From positions 1-11,184 of the forward strand of contig JACQUM010000113.1 of assembly GCA_016210295.1 (NCBI GenBank): DNA of 11,184 nucleotides, in the 5' to 3' direction. A program made the translations under genes and the position numbers. Of the stretch, positions 1-6,239 are shown in pieces. Position 1 is the stretch's first letter, and each line of letters begins with the position of its first letter. This stretch comes from Chloroflexota bacterium (lineage in GTDB: Bacteria; Chloroflexota; Dehalococcoidia; UBA6926; JACQUM01). The notes below the pieces were generated by a model. It worked only from the letters and a program-made list of their open reading frames with translations. It had not been told where the DNA came from and did no database searches.

Positions 1-396
1 ACGGGAAGGGACCAGCAGGCCCAGGTCGGTGTCGCAGGCCAGGCCCTGGCGGCCCGCCGCGAACTCCACCAGGCTCTGGAACTCCTGAGGTCGGAGGAAG
101 AAGTCCACGTGGGGGAAGCGCCGTTGAAGGGCCTCGGTCCGGGGCCCCACCATGCAGCCCATGAGGGCGATGGCGGCGCCGGGGTTGCCGCGCTTGAGGC
201 CCTTGAGGGAGTCGAGCCGGGCGACGACCTTGTCCTCGGCGCCCTGGCGGACGACACAGCTGTTGAGAACGACGATGTCGGCCTTCTCCGGCACGGGCTC
301 CTGGACGTAGCCCAGCCTCTCCAGGGCGGCGCCCAGCCGCTCCGAGTCGGCGACGTTCATCTGGCACCCGACGGTCCAGAGGTGGTAGCTGGGCAT
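1..396 (-). CDS. miaB: MiaB-type tRNA methylthiotransferase, N-terminal part (cut by window edge)
   Basis: The 132 visible residues are the N-terminal methylthiotransferase domain of the radical-SAM family that adds the 2-methylthio group to i6A37 of tRNA in the cytoplasm. The three cysteines that hold the auxiliary 4Fe-4S cluster are at the expected places: C11 in TVGCQMN, C47 in NSCVVR and C81 in MGCMVG. The GCQMN form of the first motif points to MiaB rather than MtaB (usually GCKVN) or RimO (usually GCAKN). The ATG at 396-394 is preceded by AGAGGA about 7 bases upstream. The radical-SAM CxxxCxxC and TRAM domains lie beyond the left edge. A tRNA-Ser gene lies upstream on the same strand, but tRNA-Ser(GCU) is not a classic MiaB substrate, so the proximity need not be functional. 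Family assignment is firm; MiaB versus a close paralogue is slightly less so. Confidence 0.92.
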   Translation of the reverse strand, partial: MPSYHLWTVGCQMNVADSERLGAALERLGYVQEPVPEKADIVVLNSCVVRQGAEDKVVARLDSLKGLKRGNPGAAIALMGCMVGPRTEALQRRFPHVDFFLRPQEFQSLVEFAAGRQGLACDTDLGLLVPSR

Positions 397-433
397 TGTA
401 GCTTCCTCTAACGGGTTGCTGAAGGAGGGGAGT

Positions 434-456
434 CCAGTCCCGAGCATCGGGACTGG
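434..456. repeat. Perfect hairpin 1 (10-bp stem, GCA loop)
   Basis: CCAGTCCCGA at 434-443 is the exact reverse complement of TCGGGACTGG at 447-456, with a 3-base loop. It is the first of three perfect palindromes spaced 5 to 11 bases apart between the tRNA-Ser gene and miaB. No T-tract follows on either strand, so a plain intrinsic terminator is unlikely. It is probably an intergenic repeat or an RNA-level element. Confidence 0.75.
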
Positions 457-461
457 CAGGG

Positions 462-482
462 GTCTGGGGGTGTCCCCCAGAC
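462..482. repeat. Perfect hairpin 2 (9-bp stem, TGT loop)
   Basis: GTCTGGGGG at 462-470 pairs perfectly with CCCCCAGAC at 474-482 around a 3-base loop. It starts 5 bases after hairpin 1. The G5/C5 run in the stem is shared in character with hairpin 3, and the sequence resembles G-rich intergenic repeats that I associate with Chloroflexota contigs. That resemblance is from memory and unverified. Confidence 0.75.
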
Positions 483-493
483 ATATCCCATTT

Positions 494-517
494 CCCCCTT
501 CCTGGCTAGGAAGGGGG
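494..517. repeat. Perfect hairpin 3 (10-bp stem, GGCT loop)
   Basis: CCCCCTTCCT at 494-503 pairs perfectly with AGGAAGGGGG at 508-517 around GGCT. A further CTAGGGGGA follows, giving an alternative pairing partner for the C-run. No U-tract follows in either direction. Together with hairpins 1 and 2 it fills most of the 172-base gap between tRNA-Ser and miaB. Confidence 0.78.
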
Positions 518-568
518 CTAGGGGGATGGTCGAAGAGTTTCTCATCACGCTCCGAAGAAAGCAAATCA

Positions 569-662
569 TGGCGGAGGGGATGGGATTCGAACCCATGATC
601 CCGATTTCTCGGGACAAGCGCTTAGCAGGCGCCCGCACTAGACCTGGCTATGCGACCCCTCC
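569..662 (-). tRNA. trnS: tRNA-Ser (anticodon GCU)
   Basis: A complete class II tRNA read on the minus strand. The acceptor stem GGAGGGG (662-656) pairs with CCCCTCC, followed by discriminator G and an encoded CCA ending at 569. The anticodon stem GGCGC/GCGCT holds the loop CTGCTAA, so the anticodon is GCT, reading AGC and AGU. The long variable arm typical of serine tRNAs forms the stem TCCCGA/TCGGGA with loop GAAA. The T arm ATGGG-TTCGAAT-CCCAT is canonical. Length with CCA is 94 bases. Confidence 0.97.
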
Positions 663-682
663 ACGAAGTCGTCCTCGCCTCA

Positions 683-712
683 ACTATACCAACGGGGGTT
701 GAAGGCTGGCAA
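683..712 (-). promoter_or_regulatory. Probable sigma70-type promoter of tRNA-Ser
   Basis: On the minus strand TTGCCA (712-707, five of six matches to TTGACA) is followed after 18 bases by TATAGT (688-683, five of six matches to TATAAT). The predicted transcription start near 676 lies about 14 bases before the mature 5' end of the tRNA at 662. Confidence 0.65.
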
Positions 713-747
713 GGCGAAGGGAGGGCGTTACGCATCTCATACTGCGG

Positions 748-756
748 TGATAGAAT
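748..756 (+). promoter_or_regulatory. Candidate extended -10 promoter for the rightward gene set
   Basis: TG-A-TAGAAT is an extended -10 element lying about 32 bases before the ATG at 788. No convincing -35 hexamer sits at the right distance, which extended -10 promoters tolerate. It would face away from the tRNA-Ser promoter, making 663-787 a small divergent control region. Confidence 0.4.
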
Positions 757-787
757 AGCCGATGGCGAACAGGCCAGTGGGTGGGGT

Positions 788-1360
788 ATGGCCCAGCAGG
801 TCGTCGGCGTGTTCCCTTCGGAGTGGCTTGCCTGGGAGGCTGCGGGGACCTTTTCCGGCGCGGGGTACGCACGTCGGAGCCTCACGCTCCTTGCGCCAAC
901 GGATGTCCCGCAGAGACCGCCGGCTGTGGCGCGCCGCGTGCAAACCGTGGCCCTGATGGAGCGGGCGGAGGCGCCCTTGCGGGCTATGCTCCGATGGGCC
1001 GTCATCGGGGCGGTTGCCGTGGAGGTCGGCGTGATGCTCCCTGTGCTCGTCCTCGTGGAGTCCGCGCCGGTCGAGCTGTTTCTTGGCGCTTCGGTTTGGA
1101 AGCTGGGAGCCTTCTTTGGGGGCTTCGTGGGGCTTTTCCTTGGCGAGGGCCAGGGGTTGGAACCACGGTTCCTGCGCCATTACGAAGGCCAGTTGGCCCT
1201 GGGCGCCAGCCTGCTGGTAGCGCGGGTCCGCGGACGGGACCTTCCGTGGGCACGGGGCGTCATGATCGAGGGCGGCTCCTCCGAGGTCCGTAACGTCGAA
1301 GGGACCTTTGTGGCCCTGAAAGACAGCGCGGCGAAAAACGCGTCCGAGGTCGGAGGGTAG
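788..1360 (+). CDS. Small two-helix membrane protein, general-stress-protein-like (uncertain)
   Basis: A 190-residue protein. Residues 4-37 (VVGVFPSEWLAWEAA...) have the ferredoxin-like strand-helix look of the N-terminus of GSP17M/YflT-type stress proteins. Two hydrophobic segments follow at about 70-91 and 95-119, the second glycine-rich (GAFFGGFVGLFLG). After them comes a second soluble segment, about 128-172, with the pattern HYEGQLALGASLLVARV. This soluble, two-helix, soluble layout suggests an inner-membrane protein with both soluble parts on one side. The start at 788 is chosen because the longer frame back to 650 runs into the tRNA gene; the G-rich GGGTGGGG just before it may serve as ribosome site. 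It lies 50 bases before the aldolase gene and probably shares its transcript. Being a gene is fairly likely; the family link is tentative. Confidence 0.6.
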   Translation: MAQQVVGVFPSEWLAWEAAGTFSGAGYARRSLTLLAPTDVPQRPPAVARRVQTVALMERAEAPLRAMLRWAVIGAVAVEVGVMLPVLVLVESAPVELFLGASVWKLGAFFGGFVGLFLGEGQGLEPRFLRHYEGQLALGASLLVARVRGRDLPWARGVMIEGGSSEVRNVEGTFVALKDSAAKNASEVGG

Positions 1361-1410
1361 TGCAGCCCGGGTCTGTACCAACGAGTCTGATTGCTGCTAA
1401 TGGAGGAATG

Positions 1411-2193
1411 ATGCCGTACAAGAACAAGCTGCGGGAGAAGATGCGGCGGGGCGAGGCCGTCGTCGGAGCCTTCTATAACTTCCCCTCCGCCATCGCCGTG
1501 GAGATGCTGGGCACGGTGGGGTTGGACTTCATCATCCTGGACTGCGAGCACTCCACCATCACGCCGGAGACTGCGGAGAATATCTACCGCGCCGCGCAGC
1601 TTGCCGGGATCAGCACCATCACCCGCGTCGGGGAGAACATCCAGCAGCACATCCTCAAGTACCTGGACGCCGGCACCGATGGTGTCCAGGTCCCCCTGGT
1701 CAACACCGCCGCCGAGGCCCAGATGGTGGCGGACGCGGTGAAGTACCCGCCAATCGGCAAGCGAGGCATGGCGGGGCCCCGTCTGGCGGGCTTCGGACGC
1801 ATCCCCCTCGCGGAGTTCGTTGCCCAGTGGAACCAGGAGGGGATCGTCTGCGTCCAGATCGAGACCAGAGAGGGGATCAAGAACTTCCCGGAGATCGTCA
1901 AGAACCCGAACGTCGATATCGTCTTCTTCGGCCCCACCGACCTTTCGGTCAGCCTGGGGCACCCGGGAGAGACGACCCACCCGGAGGTGGTCTCCGTCAT
2001 CTCCGACCTGGGCAAGCAGACCATCGCGGCGGGGAAGGTGGCGGGCACCATCATGGCCGATTCTGCGGGCTACAAGCGCTATAGGGACCTGGGCTTTCTC
2101 TATGCATGCGCAGCGGTGGGAGGCTTCATGACGCGGGGCGCTCGCCTCCATCTGGAGGAGTGCGCCCAGTATGAGCGAGGTCGGCGAAGGTAG
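1411..2193 (+). CDS. HpcH/HpaI-family 2-oxo acid aldolase
   Basis: This 260-residue protein matches class II (metal-dependent) aldolases of the HpcH/HpaI/GarL group, TIM-barrel enzymes that cleave 4-hydroxy-2-oxo acids to pyruvate plus an aldehyde in the cytoplasm. Visible landmarks: DCEHS with the catalytic His at 47, TRVGE with the pyruvate-binding Arg at 72, the glycine-rich GTDGVQVP turn, PIGKRG at 114-119, QIETREG with metal ligand Glu151, and FGPTDLS with metal ligand Asp177. Length is normal for the family. Two adjacent ATGs occur (1408 and 1411); GGAGG at 1402-1406 lies 1 base from the first and 4 from the second, so 1411 is preferred. The next gene, a CoA-transferase fusion, starts 54 bases downstream, suggesting one operon for breakdown of an unidentified organic acid. 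The exact substrate cannot be told from sequence. Confidence 0.9.
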   Translation: MPYKNKLREKMRRGEAVVGAFYNFPSAIAVEMLGTVGLDFIILDCEHSTITPETAENIYRAAQLAGISTITRVGENIQQHILKYLDAGTDGVQVPLVNTAAEAQMVADAVKYPPIGKRGMAGPRLAGFGRIPLAEFVAQWNQEGIVCVQIETREGIKNFPEIVKNPNVDIVFFGPTDLSVSLGHPGETTHPEVVSVISDLGKQTIAAGKVAGTIMADSAGYKRYRDLGFLYACAAVGGFMTRGARLHLEECAQYERGRRR

Positions 2194-2247
2194 CCGGTGC
2201 GCCGCCGGTGGGCGTCGCAACATTCACGAAGGCACGGGAGGTATAGC

Positions 2248-4701
2248 ATGCCGCAGGGGGCGTTGGACGATCTCTTCGTGGTGGATCTGAGCCAGGGGGC
2301 GGGAGGGGCCTACTGCACACGGCTCCTGGCCGACCTGGGTGCCACCGTGGTCCTGGTGGAGCCGCCCGAGGGGAACGCCTTGCGGAGGGCGGGCCCCTTC
2401 CCCGGAGACGTTCCCCATTCGGAGAAGAGCGGCCTGTTCCTCTACTTCTGCGCCAACAAGTACGGAGTCAGCCTTGACCTGAGCACCCGAGAGGGCAAGC
2501 GGCGCCTCCTGGGCCTCGTCGAGCGCGCCGATCTCCTGGTGGAGGACTTTCCTCCGGGGACCATGGAGAAGCTGGGTCTGGGCTACAAGGCCCTCCGGCG
2601 TCGGAACCCCCGGCTCGTCCACACCTCCATCACGCCCTTCGGGCAGACGGGGCCCTGGAGGGACTACGTGAGCTCCGAGATCGTGGAGTGGGCGGTGGGC
2701 GGCTGGATGTACTCCGTCGGCGAGAAGGGGCGGGAGCCCCTCTTCCTGGCCGGCCAGCAGGGGCCCATCCACGGCGGCATCCAGGGGGCCATCGGGGGCC
2801 TGGCCGCCCTTTACTGGGCACGGAAGACGGGCGAGGGGCAGTACGTAGACGTCTCCGATTTTGAGTCCGTTCAGGTGGGCCACTCCATGCTGGCCGCCGG
2901 CTGGTCCCACGAGGGGAAGGTGGTCACCCGCACCACCCACGACTTCATCCGCTGCAAGGACGGCTGGTTCGTCATCATGGCCTTCCGGTTCGACCACAAC
3001 CTCTTTGTCCTGATGGAGAGGCCGGAGCTGATGGAAGACCCGCGCTTCGCCACCCGGGAGGCCTGGCTCCAGAACCGGGAGGCGTTGCTGGACGTCATGC
3101 GGGAGTGGGCGCTGGAGCACACCAAGGACGAGATTTATCACAACGCCCAGGAGCTCCGGCTGGCCACCACGCCTCTTTACACCTTCCCGGAGCTGCTCCA
3201 CCACGCGCAGCTCCTGGAGAGGGATTGGTTCCTGGAGATCGACCACCCAGCGGCGGGGAGGCTCACCTACCCGGGCTTCCCGTACAAGATGAGTGTCACC
3301 CCGCCCGCCGTGAGGCGCCCCGCGCCGCTCCTGGGCCAGCACAACGAGGAGGTATTCGGTCCCAGGGCCTCCGTCATCCCAGCCGTTCTTGTCCCTGCGG
3401 GCGGTGCGATGCCGCAGACCAACGGGCGCCGGGGTCGGGGGAAGCATCTCCCTCTGGAAGGGGTGCGCATCATCGAGGTGACGGCCAACTGGGCCGCTCC
3501 TCTGGGGGGCCGCTTCCTGGCCGACCTGGGCGCTGAGGTCTACAAGATCGAGCCGCCGGAGCGCCCCGCCACCCGCATGGGACGCTTCCCCGGCCAACAG
3601 GTCTGGAAGTACCACTGGAACCGCGCCGCCTACTTCGACCAGGTGAACCGCAACAAATGGGGGGTCACCCTGGACATCTCCCAGCCCGAGGGCCGGGACG
3701 CCTTCCTCAAGATGGCCAGACAGGCGGACGTCGTCCTGGAGAATAACAGTGTCCGCGTCTTCCACAACCTCAAGATCGACTGGGACGTCCTGAAGGAGGT
3801 GAACCCGCGCCTCTCTCTCGTCTCCATCTCCGGCTTTGGGCAGACCGGGCCCGAGCGCGACTACAGCGCCTACGGCTCCAACATCGAGGCGAGCTGCGGC
3901 CTGGCCTCCGTCACCGGCTACCTGGGCGAGGAGCAGGCCTACCGTCTGGGCTCCTTCTACGCCGACCCCAACACCGCCTTCCACGCCACCGTCGCCATCC
4001 TTGCAGCCCTCCGCTACCATGACCGGACAGGCAAGGGGCAGTTCATCGATCTTTCCCTCCACGAGAACGGCATCCTGTTCATGGCCGAGTCTTTCATGGA
4101 GTGCATCATGAGCGGGAAGCAGCCGCCCATCCTGGGCAACCGCCACCGGACCTACGCTCCCCAGGGCTGCTACCGCTCCCTGGGCGACGACATGTGGGTG
4201 GTCGTCTCCTGCCGGGACGACGGCGAGTGGCAGCGGATGTGCCAGGCGATGGGCCACTCGGAGTGGGCGGAGAGGCCGGAGTTCGCCACGGTGGAGGGCC
4301 GGCGGACCCACCACGACGAGATCGACAAGCTCATCTCCTCCTGGACGGCGGAGCACGACCACAACGAGGCGACGCGTGTCCTCCAGGCCGCCCGCGTCCC
4401 CGCCGCCCCGGTCCTGGCCAACTGGGAGATGCTCAGCAACCTGCACCTCCACGCCCGCGACTTCTGGGTCGTCACGCCGCACCCGGAGATGGGGGCGTGG
4501 CCCTATCCCGCCTTCGCCTGGCAGCTCTCGCGCACGCCAGCCAGCGTCCGCATGAGCGCGCCCATGTTCGGGCAGCACAACCGCTACGTCTACCGGGACG
4601 TCTTTGGCCTCACCGAGGAGGAGTTTCAAGCTCTCTACGAGACGAAAGCGGTGGTGGACAAGCCCCCGGCGGACCTCCCCCCGCCCATGATCCTGCCGTG
4701 A
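2248..4701 (+). CDS. Tandem-fused class III (CaiB/BaiF) CoA-transferase, one half apparently inactive
   Basis: An 817-residue protein made of two complete family III CoA-transferase halves, roughly residues 5-385 and 401-817, joined by a linker rich in Pro, Gly and Arg. These enzymes move CoA between carboxylic acids via an aspartyl-CoA intermediate and normally form interlocked homodimers of about 400-residue chains. Each half has the start motif (VDLSQGAGGAY; IEVTANWAAPLGG), the LADLGA-V--(V/I)EPPE segment and the GLAALYWARKTGEGQ / ILAALRYHDRTGKGQ helix. By ungapped alignment to formyl-CoA transferase, Asp169 corresponds to D573 (FYADPNTAFH) in the second half but to P173 (AGQQGPIHGG) in the first, so only the second half should be catalytic. 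The start is set by GGGAGG (2236-2241), 6 bases before ATG 2248. M388 in the linker may be a relic start. The substrate is unknown; the aldolase upstream suggests hydroxy- or oxo-acid metabolism. Confidence 0.9.
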   Translation: MPQGALDDLFVVDLSQGAGGAYCTRLLADLGATVVLVEPPEGNALRRAGPFPGDVPHSEKSGLFLYFCANKYGVSLDLSTREGKRRLLGLVERADLLVEDFPPGTMEKLGLGYKALRRRNPRLVHTSITPFGQTGPWRDYVSSEIVEWAVGGWMYSVGEKGREPLFLAGQQGPIHGGIQGAIGGLAALYWARKTGEGQYVDVSDFESVQVGHSMLAAGWSHEGKVVTRTTHDFIRCKDGWFVIMAFRFDHNLFVLMERPELMEDPRFATREAWLQNREALLDVMREWALEHTKDEIYHNAQELRLATTPLYTFPELLHHAQLLERDWFLEIDHPAAGRLTYPGFPYKMSVTPPAVRRPAPLLGQHNEEVFGPRASVIPAVLVPAGGAMPQTNGRRGRGKHLPLEGVRIIEVTANWAAPLGGRFLADLGAEVYKIEPPERPATRMGRFPGQQVWKYHWNRAAYFDQVNRNKWGVTLDISQPEGRDAFLKMARQADVVLENNSVRVFHNLKIDWDVLKEVNPRLSLVSISGFGQTGPERDYSAYGSNIEASCGLASVTGYLGEEQAYRLGSFYADPNTAFHATVAILAALRYHDRTGKGQFIDLSLHENGILFMAESFMECIMSGKQPPILGNRHRTYAPQGCYRSLGDDMWVVVSCRDDGEWQRMCQAMGHSEWAERPEFATVEGRRTHHDEIDKLISSWTAEHDHNEATRVLQAARVPAAPVLANWEMLSNLHLHARDFWVVTPHPEMGAWPYPAFAWQLSRTPASVRMSAPMFGQHNRYVYRDVFGLTEEEFQALYETKAVVDKPPADLPPPMILP

Positions 4702-4759
4702 GGGTTTCAGAGGTTGACATTGGTTCTGGGGACAGCTTCCGCGAGGCGAGGACTAGCCG

Positions 4760-5686
4760 ATGACGGATAACAAGTGTCCGATCTGCGGAGGCAGTGCAAG
4801 CCGTGGATTCTACGCGGGAGTTACTATGCGTTGGGTGGCATGCCCAGTCTGCGGAAACTTCGATACCGGTCACTTCGGACTCGAGGACTTAGATAAATCT
4901 CTTGTTCTCCGGAAGTTTCTACTCTCGGCTGCTGTTAGAGAGGCGTCGGATGCGGGCAAGAAGCTGACAGTAACGGCCGAAACAGCTCCGTCTTTATTGG
5001 CGGCGTTTCCCCCTTCCATCACACCGCTCGATCAGATGGATCGCGCATTGTTGTACGTTGCTAAACGACAAGAAAGAGCTGATGAGGCGATTTCAGTGGA
5101 CTGGAACTATGACTACCCTCTGGCCTGGGCAAGGGACGGGGAAGAATTCCGATACCTACTCAGTATGCTCTGTAAGCGCGGTCTGCTTGAGCGTGAAAGG
5201 CCTGGGGTTGATTTTGGTGCCTTGCGCCTCACCCCGGAGGGGTGGGAGAGATTAGAGCAACTACGCCGGGTCCAGCGTCACTCCGATCAGGCGTTTGTGG
5301 CTATGTGGTTTTCCCAGGACCTAGACCAAGTGTGGGAGCAGGGGTTCAAGCCGGCCTTAGAAGAGACCGGATTCCGTCCCCTTCGCGTCGACCTCCTCGA
5401 GTACAACGACAAGATTGACGACAGAATCGTGGCCGAAATTCGACGAAGTGGGCTATTAGTGGCCGACTTCACTGGAAACCGAGGCGGGGTGTACTTCGAG
5501 GCAGGGTTAGCGCTCGGCCTCGGTATCCCTGTGATCTGGACATGCAAAGACAGCGATATTGGTGAAGTTCATTTCGATACCCGTCAATATAACTACGTCG
5601 TTTGGGCTGCTCCCGCAGACTTAAGAGAGAAGCTAGCTAATCGGATCGCAGCTACAATCCCTGGCCGAGCAATCCGCAATACCTAG
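4760..5686 (+). CDS. Zinc ribbon / winged-helix-like / NDT-TIR-like protein, possible defence effector
   Basis: A 308-residue protein of three parts. Residues 6-31 hold two CxxC pairs (C6/C9 and C28/C31), a probable zinc ribbon. Residues about 88-172 look winged-helix-like, ending RLTPEGWERLEQL. Residues 176-300 resemble the nucleoside 2-deoxyribosyltransferase / TIR-like fold: the first strand QAFVAMWF, then GLLVADFTG with D236, and GVYFEAGLALGLGIPVIW with E247 at the position of the NDT/TIR catalytic glutamate. Such folds cleave N-glycosidic bonds in nucleosides or NAD+, so a nucleotide-targeting or sensing role is inferred. The ATG has GAGGA at 4748-4752, 7 bases upstream. Base use is unlike its neighbours: the line 5041-5100 is 28/60 G+C against 38/60 at 3781-3840, with TTA, AGA and TCT codons. 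It stands alone 58 bases after the CoA-transferase, which suggests transfer. No partner defence gene is visible. Confidence 0.7.
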   Translation: MTDNKCPICGGSASRGFYAGVTMRWVACPVCGNFDTGHFGLEDLDKSLVLRKFLLSAAVREASDAGKKLTVTAETAPSLLAAFPPSITPLDQMDRALLYVAKRQERADEAISVDWNYDYPLAWARDGEEFRYLLSMLCKRGLLERERPGVDFGALRLTPEGWERLEQLRRVQRHSDQAFVAMWFSQDLDQVWEQGFKPALEETGFRPLRVDLLEYNDKIDDRIVAEIRRSGLLVADFTGNRGGVYFEAGLALGLGIPVIWTCKDSDIGEVHFDTRQYNYVVWAAPADLREKLANRIAATIPGRAIRNT

Positions 5687-5733
5687 CCGAGCACCCGCAG
5701 CAGCGCCTCTTCCAGATCGGCGTAGGTAAAAGA
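5683..5733 (-). pseudogene. 3' remnant of a thioredoxin-lipoprotein gene
   Basis: Read on the minus strand, this stretch encodes FTYADLEEALLRVLG followed by TAG. The intact lipoprotein gene nearby (6240-7199) ends FATYQELEEALLKVLR. The DNA also aligns without gaps over about 45 bases from the stop codon inward, with most positions identical, and similarity vanishes beyond about 5730. No start codon or upstream domain remains. The remnant stop codon (5683-5685) overlaps the stop codon of the converging NDT/TIR-like gene (5684-5686), so the remnant marks one edge of a rearrangement. Confidence 0.6.
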
Positions 5734-5795
5734 GCGACAACATCGGGCGTTTCGTTCCTCCGTTTGTTTGCTTGGTGACCACTGAATGCGGATGC

Positions 5796-6224
5796 CTAGC
5801 CTTCTGCCCTCTGGCAGTAGGCGTAGAGGGCGTCGTAGACCGGGAACATCAGTTCCAGCTTCCGGTGATCGTCGGGGCACGTCTCGGCCAGGCCCTCGGA
5901 GACGGCCAGGAGCCCCGCGGACTCCGGGGTGATACCAAGGTCCTGGGAGACATCGGCCCCGTGAACGATGCTTGCCAGGCGGTCCAGGGCAGGGTCTCGC
6001 AGTCCATACTTTCCTATGATTGTCTCGAAGCTACATTTTCCGTCTCGATGCCCCAGCTCTACGCCCTGGGCATCGAAGGGGATCGCCTCCTCCTTCTGCG
6101 CTACTTGGAGCACCTGTTCCGCAGGGACGAAGAGAAACTCTGCCTCGGGATCTATGAAACGTCGGATGAGCCAGGGACAAGCCACGCGATCCACCTTGGC
6201 GCCCGCCCGCGTAACCCACTTCAT
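5796..6224 (-). CDS. ChrB C-terminal-domain protein (stand-alone)
   Basis: A 142-residue protein matching the C-terminal domain of the chromate-resistance regulator ChrB along its whole length. Seen here: VDRVACPWLIRRFIDPEAEF at 11-30, IPFDAQGVELGHRDGKCSF at 48-66, IVHGAD at 86-91 and the closing PVYDALYAYC. C16, H59 and C64 are candidate metal or redox ligands. Full-length ChrB proteins carry an additional N-terminal region of similar size that is absent here, and no ChrA chromate transporter is in the window, so chromate resistance should not be assumed. The start has a strong GGAGG (6235-6231) 6 bases upstream, lying right after the stop of the upstream lipoprotein gene (15-base gap). It is the last intact gene of the minus-strand redox operon. 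Family assignment is firm; function is open. Confidence 0.88.
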   Translation of the reverse strand: MKWVTRAGAKVDRVACPWLIRRFIDPEAEFLFVPAEQVLQVAQKEEAIPFDAQGVELGHRDGKCSFETIIGKYGLRDPALDRLASIVHGADVSQDLGITPESAGLLAVSEGLAETCPDDHRKLELMFPVYDALYAYCQRAEG

Positions 6225-6239
6225 GAGTTTCCTCCATTC

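Noticed and set aside
109..411. Plus-strand open frame opposite miaB
   Set aside because: The minus strand carries the three cluster cysteines of MiaB in the correct context; the plus frame is a shadow.
434..517. Hairpins as intrinsic terminators of tRNA-Ser
   Set aside because: None is followed by a T-run on the minus strand; factor-dependent termination cannot be excluded.
408..638. Short open frames on both strands across the tRNA and hairpins
   Set aside because: They overlap the tRNA-Ser gene and the palindromes and have no ribosome site or domain.
650..787. Longer N-terminus (ATG 650) for the membrane protein
   Set aside because: That start lies inside the tRNA-Ser gene and would put both divergent promoters inside coding sequence.
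1180..2223. 347-codon open frame on the minus strand
   Set aside because: It lies opposite the membrane-protein and aldolase genes, whose plus-strand motifs and ribosome sites are convincing; its product shows no family features.
2224..4629. 801-codon open frame on the minus strand
   Set aside because: It is the antisense shadow of the CoA-transferase fusion in GC-rich DNA; it has a low-complexity Val/Gly/Asp/Pro composition and no recognisable domain, while the plus strand has clear motifs.
4714..4719. TTGACA as a -35 box for the NDT/TIR-like gene
   Set aside because: No acceptable -10 hexamer occurs 16-18 bases downstream before the ATG.
5734..5880. The 65-codon minus-strand open frame as an intact gene
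   Set aside because: Only its last ~15 codons resemble a gene; the remainder is intergenic or out of frame with the ChrB-domain gene it overlaps.
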